Assembly: GCA_034401135.1 (NCBI GenBank)
Contig: JAWZSP010000002.1
Location: 2,294,001 to 2,358,000 of the forward strand
Source of the DNA: Volutella citrinella
Lineage: Eukaryota; Ascomycota; Sordariomycetes; Hypocreales; Nectriaceae
Reading direction: 5' to 3'
Length of the DNA: 64,000 nucleotides
Part shown: positions 1-8,202 of the stretch, piece by piece
How positions within the stretch are numbered: the first letter of the stretch is position 1
Layout of the letters: the number at the start of each line of letters is the position of its first letter
The notes under the pieces: generated by a model
Databases searched by the model: none
What the model was told of the DNA's origin: nothing
What the model saw: only the letters and a program-made list of their open reading frames with translations
Position numbers and translations under genes: made by a program

Positions 1-1078
1 ACGTCGTTCTTCGTTCATCGACATCTTCTTGCGATTGACCCGTTGATCGCGTGCAGACATCCTTGTGGAGGCCAGCCGCGATGGCCTTTCTCACACCGTT
101 GCCGAGGTGGAGAAACGACGAATTCGGACGAGCTCTTTCTGATTGAAAATGGGCGTGGTTGAGTGTTAGCTTTGAGGAAAGTTGAGTTGGGACACGAGTT
201 GGACTTATCATCATGAGATGCATCTGCACCACCTGCACATTTACCACCTCCTCCAGGTTGGCGGCACCCTTTTTTGCCTTCTTGAACAAGAACTCGGCGA
301 CTGATTCTTCTCCAATCATCGAAGCGCCCAGCGCCACGGCCAGCATGATGATGATGGTATTTGGTGAATCAAAGTCGAAGATGCCTGGCGGCTTGAAGAG
401 CTCGTCGAGACGCCGTTTGAATTCATCTTTGGGCATCAACGGCATGGCGTGCCAGTAGGTCAACAGGTACCTCTCGAGTAGCCTGTGAGCCATTTCCGGG
501 TTCAGAAACATTGCCGAGTGGTCGTCGGCCGTGCCTCGTGACTGTTGGCTGGACGCCAGGTCGCCAAAGTACAAGGTCTTGTGTCGGAAGAGATCCAGAC
601 CCGGGCCGACCTCCTCGACGTTGTGCTGGTTGGGTCGCGTGCCCTCAATCTGGTGGTAGATGGAGTTGAGCAGGGCAAAGTTGGACGACGGCCCGTAGTA
701 CAGCTGCAGGAGACAGGACGGCGATGCGCGGTGGATGGCGGCGACGCTATGGTTGTTGATGATCCTCTCGGCGTCCAGCCCGGGTTTCGGGACCGCCGGA
801 GGCTCGACGGCGTCCACTATGGGCGACGTTGCCGCCGCGGACCCGTCATCCGACGTGTCGTTGGACAGCGCGGCCTCCTGGAGCATCACCTTCTCATATG
901 CGGCCGTCCGTGGCTTGCGCTTACGATTGCGGGCCTTTTCGCGGTAGACGCAGCTGAGAGCCCGCATCTTGCAGCTATGGCAGGGCGACTCGCCATTGCA
1001 CCTGATTTTCTTTTCCCGACACTCTTCGCAGGCTTTGGAGATGCGCCATTTGGTCGACGGCAGCATGGTTGTGGTCAT
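1..1078 (-). CDS. Zn(II)2Cys6 fungal transcription factor, 3' part outside the window
   Basis: Nuclear DNA-binding regulator of the Gal4 type; target genes unknown. From the ATG at 1078 (ATG five codons later is an alternative) the protein carries a perfect binuclear zinc cluster, C17-x2-C20-x6-C27-x5-C33-x2-C36-x6-C43, followed by a basic linker (RNRKRK). A stretch ending in a RPNSSFLHLG-like motif is typical of the start of the fungal-specific middle homology region. A 66-nt intron at 139-204 is inferred: it has a CTAAC branch site and a CAG acceptor, but it is in frame and has no stop, so the reading frame stays open either way and runs off the left edge. The gene is divergent from the GNAT gene at 1343 across about 265 bp, so the two may share a promoter. 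What is seen is the Zn cluster; regulation of its neighbours is only inference. Confidence 0.88.
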   Translation of the reverse strand, partial: MTTTMLPSTKWRISKACEECREKKIRCNGESPCHSCKMRALSCVYREKARNRKRKPRTAAYEKVMLQEAALSNDTSDDGSAAATSPIVDAVEPPAVPKPGLDAERIINNHSVAAIHRASPSCLLQLYYGPSSNFALLNSIYHQIEGTRPNQHNVEEVGPGLDLFRHKTLYFGDLASSQQSRGTADDHSAMFLNPEMAHRLLERYLLTYWHAMPLMPKDEFKRRLDELFKPPGIFDFDSPNTIIIMLAVALGASMIGEESVAEFLFKKAKKGAANLEEVVNVQVVQMHLMMISPTRVPTQLSSKLTLNHAHFQSERARPNSSFLHLGNGVRKAIAAGLHKDVCTRSTGQSQEDVDERRTT

Positions 1079-1342
1079 GGTCGCATGTCGTCGGCCGTTC
1101 GGGAAAACCCATTGTATGGGTGAAACAGGCAAGAGGCAGTGCTAACCGCCAAGCGCATAAGCTCGCATAAAAGATTCTTCTCCCCGGTAGCCCCCCACTT
1201 GTTGCATTGCACAGCGGCCCACTCGCTCCCTGCTTATCAGATCTTCCAGGGAGGCCATGGCCATTCCAGAACCATCCCAGAACAACCTAATTCCGGCAAG
1301 GAGCTGGTTTTGAGTGGCCCTATCCAAAGCTGGCATGACCAG

Positions 1343-1909
1343 ATGTCGACACAGCAAACGCCCTCTGAGGAGGCGGTGATACAACGTGCCGCCCAAGACG
1401 ACATCGCCGACATCCTCAACTTCACCGAAGCAGCACGTGCCGACATATTCCCCATGCTACAAGCAGAAGAAAACGACAATCTCAGCAAAGGTGACATCCA
1501 CGACACCTTCCGAAAGGCTTACCTGGAGCATCCGGATGGCGCGTTCCTCATCGCCAGGGCCAATGGCGTGCTCGTCGCCACAATCGGTCTCGTCGCTTAC
1601 GACAATCGCTTCCCATTTCTGGAGCTTGGACCCCAGCGCGTGGCAGAAGTGGTCAAGTTATACGTCCATCCGAGCCAACGTCGTGTCGGTCTTGCGTCGA
1701 AACTATTCGCTGCCCTGAGAGAGCTGGCGAAGGAGGCTGGAATCAAGCAGCTCTATCTCCATACGCACCCGTTTCTCCCCGGAGCTATCGACTTCTGGCA
1801 TCGCCAAGGGTTTCGCATTCTACACATCGAAGAAGATCCAATATGGCAAACCACGCACATGATACTTTCATTGACGAAAGATGCGTCTACGCCCAACGGA
1901 ATCCATTAA
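1343..1909 (+). CDS. GNAT-family N-acetyltransferase
   Basis: Predicted acetyl-CoA-dependent N-acetyltransferase of 188 aa; the acceptor substrate is unknown. The acetyl-CoA-binding motif A is visible as a beta strand (VVKLYVHP, residues 103-110) followed by Q112-R-R-V-G-L-A118, matching the Q/R-x-x-G-x-G/A loop. The typical helix and the strand YLHTHPFL follow, then motif B-like FWHRQGF (151-157). The frame is open from 1139, but the first 68 codons are low-quality and the ATG at 1343 gives a protein of normal GNAT length, so that start was chosen. The gene is unspliced. It is transcribed divergently from the Zn2Cys6 regulator to the left. Family assignment is secure; specificity cannot be read from the sequence. 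Confidence 0.85.
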   Translation: MSTQQTPSEEAVIQRAAQDDIADILNFTEAARADIFPMLQAEENDNLSKGDIHDTFRKAYLEHPDGAFLIARANGVLVATIGLVAYDNRFPFLELGPQRVAEVVKLYVHPSQRRVGLASKLFAALRELAKEAGIKQLYLHTHPFLPGAIDFWHRQGFRILHIEEDPIWQTTHMILSLTKDASTPNGIH

Positions 1910-2238
1910 AAAGGCAATCCAAGGTGACAGCCTAGCATTATTTAATTGGGCTTCGTATTAGTCCTCCACGATTCTATCTGAAATCCTCAGGGGCAAATCT
2001 TCCCAAGTTGGACGCATATCAATCAGCATCTGGAGTGGAGGAAAATTACCCACGTGGCCTCCTTGGCATAATTATTTTCTGGCCTGGCGTCAACTGGAAG
2101 ATGTCAAAGTCCAGAATATCCCCCAAAATAATCAACCCGAGGCCTCAAACGCCAGAGTAGACCACTGACAATCTTGTACAATAATTCCACTGTTATTCCT
2201 CACTTCTACTAGCCTGCCAATGGGAAACATTCTTCCGC
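1910..2238. other. Intergenic, convergent 3' ends
   Basis: AT-richer stretch between the GNAT gene and the 3' end of the UPF0303 gene. It presumably holds both 3' untranslated regions. No gene, repeat or hairpin stood out. Confidence 0.6.
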
Positions 2239-2886
2239 TCAGCTCCAGTTCTCGTGGATGACCTCGGAAATGACGCCATGATCCTCCTGCTGCTTGAGCC
2301 CGCTGACAATGACCACGGCCGCAATCCCGTGGACGCCCTGGACGTAGATGGGGATCGCGCCGCCGTGGATGGCATAGTCGCCCTTCTTGTCGTCCCCGAT
2401 GCAGAACTTGGTCGCGAATAACTGCTCGTCGCCAGAGAACTTGTTGTGCATGTACCAAGAGCTCCTCCCGAACCGAACGACGGTGTTTCGCTTGCGTCGA
2501 ACCCAGTCCTCGTTGTCCGCAGTCACGCCGGGGCCAGTGACAGCTTGGTAGAGCACTTGGGAGCTGGTGCCAACGGAGATTGAGATGAGGGCGGATCGCT
2601 CCGGGGCGAAGTGGAGGAGGCGGGCGTAAAGAAAGTTGCCGAGCTCAAAGGCGTCCTCGGCAGTGAAGGAGGCAAGCGTGTAGGACATGCCATCTGCTTC
2701 TAGGGCCTCGAGCTATGTGGGTTCCATCGTCAGTCCACCCGCGGACGGAATCTGCTATTTCAAGTTTGTACGAACCTCAGAGGGCGGGGTTGCAATGGGC
2801 ACTGGCGCGCTGCGGGTGCGCATCGCCTCGTGGACCTTGGCGGCCGCAGCACCATTCGGTGAGTGACGTTTCAATACGGTGACCAT
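2239..2886 (-). CDS. UPF0303 / heme-degrading-domain (DUF336, YBR137W-like) protein
   Basis: Small cytosolic protein of the family that includes yeast YBR137W and bacterial HbpS-like proteins; the molecular role in fungi is poorly defined. Two exons are inferred: 2776-2886 and 2239-2712, with a 63-nt intron (GTTCGT donor, CTGAC branch, ATAG acceptor). Splicing restores the continuous family sequence PPSE-LEALEADG-MSYTLASF. The body shows the family's FTAEDAFELG start, the WVRRKRNTVVRFG segment, and a glycine-rich end (AIHGGAIPIYV, GIAAVVIVSGL). Length is about 194 aa from the ATG at 2886; the ATG at 2823 (173 aa) is a possible alternative. A TATATAAA box lies 73 nt upstream of 2886. It is divergent from the aminotransferase at 3561. 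Confidence 0.8.
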
Positions 2887-2958
2887 GATGGCGAACTGGG
2901 ATTCCAACGGATGACGAGCAGAGATGTCGAAATTGGTGACCCGCTGCGTCACCGAGAC

Positions 2959-2966
2959 TTTATATA
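2959..2966 (-). promoter_or_regulatory. TATA box of the UPF0303 gene
   Basis: TATATAAA on the minus strand, 73 nt upstream of the ATG at 2886. This spacing suits a fungal core promoter and argues against any translation start upstream of about 2930. Confidence 0.5.
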
Positions 2967-3560
2967 CGGAGAGGTGTCAAGCTCCACCATTATTAAGCCA
3001 TCGCTAGCAGTCTGTCCGGAAGAATGGCCGATGATGGTGGTGCACCCCCACCATGGGCGGGGTTTGGGCGTTCAACGTGGTGAGGTCATTGGTAAGACGT
3101 GGATTGGGATTAGCTAGAAAGGAAAAGTGCGACGGGATAGATTCCCGAGTTTGAGGCATACTCTCAGGCATATAATATATTCAGTTAGTTCTCAACTGTC
3201 GTGGATGGCTTCATGCGTTAGATGGTTTTGGCATCCATGCGTGGATCTGCCAATGACACAGGTATCTAGATTTATACCCCGTAGCAGGTAAATTACGTAC
3301 AGTCCCGCAGCTCTTGACCAGCGCTAGGCCTTGTTTGCCGTGGTTGTGGCTGAACAGGTGTCAAATCAAGGACGCCCTTCGCACGCAAAACAGAAGAATG
3401 CCCTCCGAAAAACAGACTGCCCACTTTGAATGGCCCACTCTTGCCCGGGTGGGCTTATTTACACCCCGATGCCCCCGACTTCCGATGGTCGACGATGCTC
3501 CGTGTTGATATCAAACTCGACACAACCAAACAACCAAGTGAACCAGCACAGCCCCGAGAC
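2967..3560. other. Divergent promoter region
   Basis: Intergenic DNA between the divergent UPF0303 and aminotransferase genes. The TATA box of the leftward gene lies just outside its left edge; no clear TATA box was found for the rightward gene. An open frame reaches back to 3426 in the aminotransferase frame but lacks family similarity, so it is treated as leader. Confidence 0.5.
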
Positions 3561-4841
3561 ATGGCGCTCTCAAACCGGGCAGCAGCAACGGCCAAGGCCA
3601 GCGACGGCCTCCTGATCTGGGAAGTCATCACCAACCTATGGGACCCAAAGACCAACCCATCCGGCATCGTCAGTCTGGGCGTCGCCGAAAACTCGCTCAT
3701 GCACAACACCCTCTCGGAGCACATCCACGACAAGCTGGCCCTGTCGAACCATGCCTTCACGTACGGCGACGGCACCACGGGCACCAAGCGCCTCAAGTCG
3801 GCCGTGTGCCGCTTCCTCAACAAGCGCCTCCGGCCCGTCGCCCCGCTCGAGCCCGCGCACCTCTCCATGACCAACGGATGCAGCGCCGCCATCGAGCACC
3901 TCTCGTGGGCCTGCGCGGACCCCGGCGACGGCATCCTCCTCGGCCAGCCCTTCTACGGCACCTTTGTTCCCGACCTGACGTCGCGGTTCGGCGCCGTGCT
4001 GCTCCCCGTGCCATTCAACGACGTCGATCCCCTTGGCGAGGATGCCGTGGCCAAGTATGAAGAAGCCATCGTCGCCGCCCGGCAGCGCGGCCAGAAGTTG
4101 TCTGCCCTCGTCATCAGCCACCCGCACAACCCGCTGGGTCGCTGCTACTCCCGGGACGTCCTGGCCGGCCTCATGAGGCTGTGCGACAAGTACCAGCTTC
4201 ACTTCATCAGCGACGAGATCTACGCGCTGTCCACTTTCACAAACACCGTGGACACTCACCCGCCGCAGGTGCCCTTCGAGTCTGTCCTCACGATTGACCC
4301 GTCTGGCATCATCGATCCTGCCCGCGTGCACGCCCTCTGGGGCATGTCAAAGGACTTTGGCGCAAACGGCATCCGCCTTGGCGTGCTCATCTCGCAGGCC
4401 AACCGATCCCTGCACTCTGCCCTGGTGGCCAACGGACTCTACAGCTCCGTGTCGTCCATTACCGACCACGTCACAGCCAACGTGCTGGAGGACGACGAGT
4501 GGGTAGACTCGTACATTGCCGAGAACCAGAGGCGGCTCGGGGAGCAGTACGCAAAGGTGGCATTCTGGGCCCGGCGGCACGGCATCGAGTATGCGCCTGG
4601 CGTGAACGCCGCCTTCTTCCTCTGGGTGAACCTGGGGGCGGCGTACAAGGCCGTGCATAGCGTTGCAGAGTCGGAGGACATCAACCAGGTCGTCACGAAG
4701 CAGCTGCTTGCGCAGAAGGTGTTCCTTGCCTCTGGCACGGATTTCGGGTCTGAACGTCCGGGCTGGTTCCGCATCGTTTTCTCGCATGATGATGAGTTTC
4801 TCGACATGGGGCTTGAGCGCATCGTTCTGGCATTGAAGTGA
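3561..4841 (+). CDS. ACC-synthase-like PLP-dependent aminotransferase (class I/II)
   Basis: Fold-type I PLP enzyme of 426 aa, closest in layout to 1-aminocyclopropane-1-carboxylate synthase-like proteins of fungi. The true reaction (ACC formation, transamination or beta-elimination) cannot be told from the sequence. Visible landmarks: substrate-side FTYGDGTTGTKRLK (67-79); NPLG with N190; SDEIY with D218, which contacts the pyridine nitrogen; the Schiff-base lysine K264 in SKDFGANGIRLG; and the carboxylate-binding arginine R404 in GWFRIVFS. The start at 3561 has a good context (GACATGG) and matches the usual N-terminus length; the frame is open back to 3426. Unspliced. It is convergent with the GST-like gene 238 bp away, so a small metabolic neighbourhood is possible but not shown. 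Confidence 0.86.
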   Translation: MALSNRAAATAKASDGLLIWEVITNLWDPKTNPSGIVSLGVAENSLMHNTLSEHIHDKLALSNHAFTYGDGTTGTKRLKSAVCRFLNKRLRPVAPLEPAHLSMTNGCSAAIEHLSWACADPGDGILLGQPFYGTFVPDLTSRFGAVLLPVPFNDVDPLGEDAVAKYEEAIVAARQRGQKLSALVISHPHNPLGRCYSRDVLAGLMRLCDKYQLHFISDEIYALSTFTNTVDTHPPQVPFESVLTIDPSGIIDPARVHALWGMSKDFGANGIRLGVLISQANRSLHSALVANGLYSSVSSITDHVTANVLEDDEWVDSYIAENQRRLGEQYAKVAFWARRHGIEYAPGVNAAFFLWVNLGAAYKAVHSVAESEDINQVVTKQLLAQKVFLASGTDFGSERPGWFRIVFSHDDEFLDMGLERIVLALK

Positions 4842-5079
4842 TGGAAACAAGGAGATATTGAATTGCCAATCTTGAGACTGGTTTCGGTATCCAGCATAGC
4901 CCGGGATGGATAGAATCTAGACCAAAGAGACTATGGAACATGATCTATTTTCGAATCTAAACCAACTATTACTTCTGTACCGGTGTCATGTCCCCTGAAA
5001 TTGATACTTGATTCTTAGCTAAGAAGCCTGACTAAGAATATCAACCTCGAGTTACCACCTGCGCTTGGAACAGCAGCGG

Positions 5080-5886
5080 CTACTTCACTTCTGCATACTT
5101 CTGCAAGGCATCATACAAATTCCCAAAGACGCCGTCGTTCCAGGTCCTGACGTCTTGCCACTCTTTCGCCGGGAGAGTCCGCGACATCATGAAAAGCCAG
5201 CCCCCGACAATCATATCCGCATGGCTTGCCTTGTCGCCGAGAATAAAAGGCCCCGAAGTGTTCCTCGCAAAGAGCTTGGACAGATCACCCATCATGCTGC
5301 GGAGCGACTCGACCATCTTGTCTCGCATCTCGCCCTTCATCTCGAAATCGCTCCAAGACTTGACGCCAGCGCGGCGGATGAACTTGGCCCTGCTCGCCTC
5401 CGAGTCCAGCGGCATGGCGTGCCCCATCAGGCCAACGTGGGCGCTAAAGGCCCCGTCGACGTGCGTGTTGAACTTTGCGTACTCGTCGTAGCCCGTGTCC
5501 TTGGGCACCGACAGCGGGGGCGCCCACGGAGGGAGGTCCTCGTCGTAGGTGAAGTCGAGCACCTGGGCGGGGAACAGATCACCAGCGCCGGAAGCGGGGT
5601 GCGTCTTCTGCAGGTAGACGGCAATGTCGAGCGAGTCACCAATCTTGGCGTCGGCGGCGTGGTCGACCAGGATGGGCAGCGTGAAGAAGTCGCTGCCGTC
5701 GGCCAACTTACGGCAAGGAGGCACGTCGAGGCCGCGGCGGACGCGCGGGATGTCCGGGACGGAAACCCACTTGGTGGCGTGCGCAATGTCCTTGAAGTTG
5801 AGCGCCAGGCGGGCCTTCCAGGGGTTCACTGCGCAGCAGTTGGAGGCCGCCGGGTCGCGCATCGCAATGTCGTAAAAGTCCATCAT
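5080..5886 (-). CDS. Glutathione S-transferase-like protein
   Basis: Predicted GST-superfamily protein of 268 aa, expected to conjugate or otherwise use glutathione; substrate unknown. The N-terminal thioredoxin-like part shows NPWKARLALNF, the cis-proline strand FFTLPILVD (68-76) and the glutathione-contacting IGDSLDIAVYL (82-92). The C-terminal helical domain includes FILGDKASHADMIVGGWLF, the common GST_C pattern of a D preceding the core helix. The first of two adjacent ATGs (5886, 5883) is chosen because sequence further upstream in the open frame (to 5964) looks like leader. Unspliced. This subgroup resembles fungal GSTs found in secondary-metabolism or detoxification contexts, but no cluster partner proves such a role here. 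Confidence 0.85.
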   Translation of the reverse strand: MMDFYDIAMRDPAASNCCAVNPWKARLALNFKDIAHATKWVSVPDIPRVRRGLDVPPCRKLADGSDFFTLPILVDHAADAKIGDSLDIAVYLQKTHPASGAGDLFPAQVLDFTYDEDLPPWAPPLSVPKDTGYDEYAKFNTHVDGAFSAHVGLMGHAMPLDSEASRAKFIRRAGVKSWSDFEMKGEMRDKMVESLRSMMGDLSKLFARNTSGPFILGDKASHADMIVGGWLFMMSRTLPAKEWQDVRTWNDGVFGNLYDALQKYAEVK

Positions 5887-7720
5887 TTCAAGTGTCTTGG
5901 AGGTTTGGTGCTGGCGAGTGATGTGCCGTTGTGGTGAGCGGAGGGGTAAACGACGTGGCTCCAAGCTGGCGATCGACTTTGTGCGCTCGAGTGCCGCACT
6001 CCACCTCAGGTCTCGTTATTCCGATATTTGTGTTTGACATGAATAGATCGGTTGGTTTCTCTCGTAATTAATAAAACCGCATCGGAATGGACCAATGAGT
6101 ACTGACACCCAGGGCAATGGTTGGTTGTGATACGCTGTGTCTACCCAGAATGCTACCATTCAGGCGAGCTACATGGACCTAGCGATGCAACTACTAGGTC
6201 CAACAACCCTACCCTCGCTTAGTAGGATTGGCATTGGTTAGGACTTACCAGTCGGCTCATTGGGTCAAGTCTGGCAGGACTGGTACGGCTGTATTCTTTC
6301 TAAGCTTTGAAACCAAGGGTCTGAGGGCACCGGTTGGTAGTTGGCAATGATCCTCCCAAGATTTGCTCTCAGACTCACCCTTTTGGGCATCCAACCCGGA
6401 TTAGGAAGCATCTTGGGCATGCTTCTGTGCATCACGGTTGCCAACTAAGCGCTAAAGCCGAAGCCTGGTGTGATGGTGGGACTTTGGTTCGGCATGCCAA
6501 GACCAGGCCGGTGGAAGCGGTAACATACAGCACTGGGCGTCATGCGGAGGCACTGATGGTGAACCACCCAGTCCACCCTAAACAGACGAAGCTTCACTTT
6601 TCGGGTCGTCGGGACTGTCTTGTGCTCCACTTCATCTAACATGGTTGGGTGGATCGTCTGGTGCTCGTGCTCCACTTGCCTGGGCGCTTTCCTCGAGCCT
6701 GTATCTGTATCCGCTCTTCGCCTTTGATCGAATCACCTTCAAGAGATCGTCGTTAGTCTTGACAACGTCGAGAATTCGCCTGTGCTTCTCAGTCACTTCT
6801 TTCAGAAAACGCTGAGTGCCTCATGGCCCGTATAAAGCCCTGCTCCATTCCGCCTTCAAGGCCAAGACCAGAAAAGAATCCGTATACTTTCTCCCCTTTT
6901 ATTCTTATCAAAGTTCTTTCTGAAACCGCTGTTGTCTTGTATGTGTGGAATATATAGCCACGAATCTACGTTGGTAATGATGGTGGCCTGTCCAAACATA
7001 GGACTGGACCGATCAGTGTTTGTCATACTTGCGAAAGAGCAATCACCTATGATAAAGGACTGTTCACTGCGACAGGCCCGTCACAATGCAGTGATAGCTA
7101 TGAAAGAGTGATGGATATCAAAGAATAATCGAGATCAATTTTTTGTAAATGCCGTGGACAACACTTTGTTGCTCGTAGTCAATATTGCACTCGTAATGAC
7201 GAGGGCGGAACTATCCCCAAAACTTGTCGTACTTGCGATGGTTCCGGTCAGTATCAGAACTACTGCGAGTTTGCGGCTGGAATGGACCGGCGCCTGGAAA
7301 GCCTTTGATAAGCGACAGGCCGGTATAAATCTGTAGCCTCTTGATATGTCTCTCCATACCTGGGTGGGATTTTCATCTGCTTTGGATAAGGTAGCTACGA
7401 AGGTTTTGTCGCTCGCTTCTAGCCGCAGAATGGGCCGTTGGGAAGGAATTTGAGAAAGGGCCACGGTTCCGATAGTTCCGCAAATGGAAATTCTTTACCT
7501 CAGTTGCGTGCTCTAGAATCCTGACCTTCCCCATCGACGGACAAAAGCCCCCAACTTGCACATCTAAAATCATCCCGATTAGCGCATCTTCCAAATAGGC
7601 TCTAATACTAGGTTTCACTATCTACCCAATCGAAAGCAAGATTCCTCACATTTATAGCAAATCTAACGTCATCATTCCGTTCAGGGCCTTGTCAAAACCA
7701 TATATTTCAGTAGTCTGGAG
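5887..7720. other. Long AT-richer intergenic region with decayed coding-like fragments
   Basis: No intact gene. Between about 6640 and 7465 several frames on both strands read like fragments of protein. On the minus strand there is a segment around 6850-7080 and another around 6640-6810, offset by a frame change near 6800-6815. On the plus strand there are two Cys-rich open segments (about 6960-7127 and 7136-7336), both carrying a C-H/R-T-C motif encoded by nearly the same bases. The pattern suggests an old, possibly duplicated and mutated locus. The coding strand cannot be settled by eye. Confidence 0.35.
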
Positions 7721-7728
7721 TATAAAGG
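7721..7728 (+). promoter_or_regulatory. TATA box of the small secreted protein gene
   Basis: TATAAAGG about 97 nt upstream of the ATG at 7825, preceded by an AT-rich tract (TATATTTC). The spacing, and an A/C-rich leader just before the ATG, support a real transcribed gene. Confidence 0.6.
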
Positions 7729-7824
7729 GGCAGGGAAACTCCTCCAAATGCATTAGTTTCATCTGTTCTTCATGCAAATAACATAACCCATCTTACAAAA
7801 CCACACTAAGCTTCGCTTCCAAAT

Positions 7825-8202
7825 ATGAAGTTCTCAAATACTGTAGCACTTCTGGCGGCCACCGTCCCCGCAGCCAGTGCCGCTGAGTGGAAGTGCAACG
7901 GCTCCTGGCGCGATGGCGGCCTCAAGCGGCTTTCTTTCAAATTCAAGGGCTATTGCGAGGAAATCTATGGCCAGTGTTTCCTGCACAGCATTCGCAGCAA
8001 GTCTGTTACAGTTCATAACTGGCAATGCTGGAAGACCAAGGATGGCTGGTGGCAGGTGGACTTGAGCACGACGGCTGGGTGAGTCTCAGCAATCACATAA
8101 GCCGATGATGACACTAACTGGCAGAAAAGACTTGCGTGGCAAGTCGACAATGCAATCCGGGACATCACCGGCACGTCTCGTAATTGTTGGCCTGGGCAGT
8201 AG
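7825..8202 (+). CDS. Small secreted cysteine-containing protein, orphan
   Basis: Not recognised. The first 19 residues form a clear signal peptide (MKFSNTVALLAATVPAASA, cleavage before AEWKC). The mature part is small and basic, with four cysteines in exon 1 and many tryptophans (WKC, NGSW, NWQCW, GWW). A donor GTGAGT at 8079 and a CACTAAC branch site show an intron. Two acceptors are possible: CAG at 8124 (111 aa in all) or AAAAG at 8129. The latter gives 108 aa ending ...NCWPGQ and looks more protein-like; it is the end used here. Unspliced, the frame stops at 8082 (85 aa). A TATA box sits at 7721. Size, secretion and lack of a recognisable family make it an effector-like candidate, but no function should be assumed. 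Confidence 0.65.

Noticed and set aside
3636..4331. 231-codon minus-strand frame across the aminotransferase gene
   Set aside because: Shadow of the + strand gene, which has complete PLP-enzyme motifs.
5065..5937. 290-codon + strand frame across the GST-like gene
   Set aside because: Antisense shadow; the minus strand carries the GST motifs.
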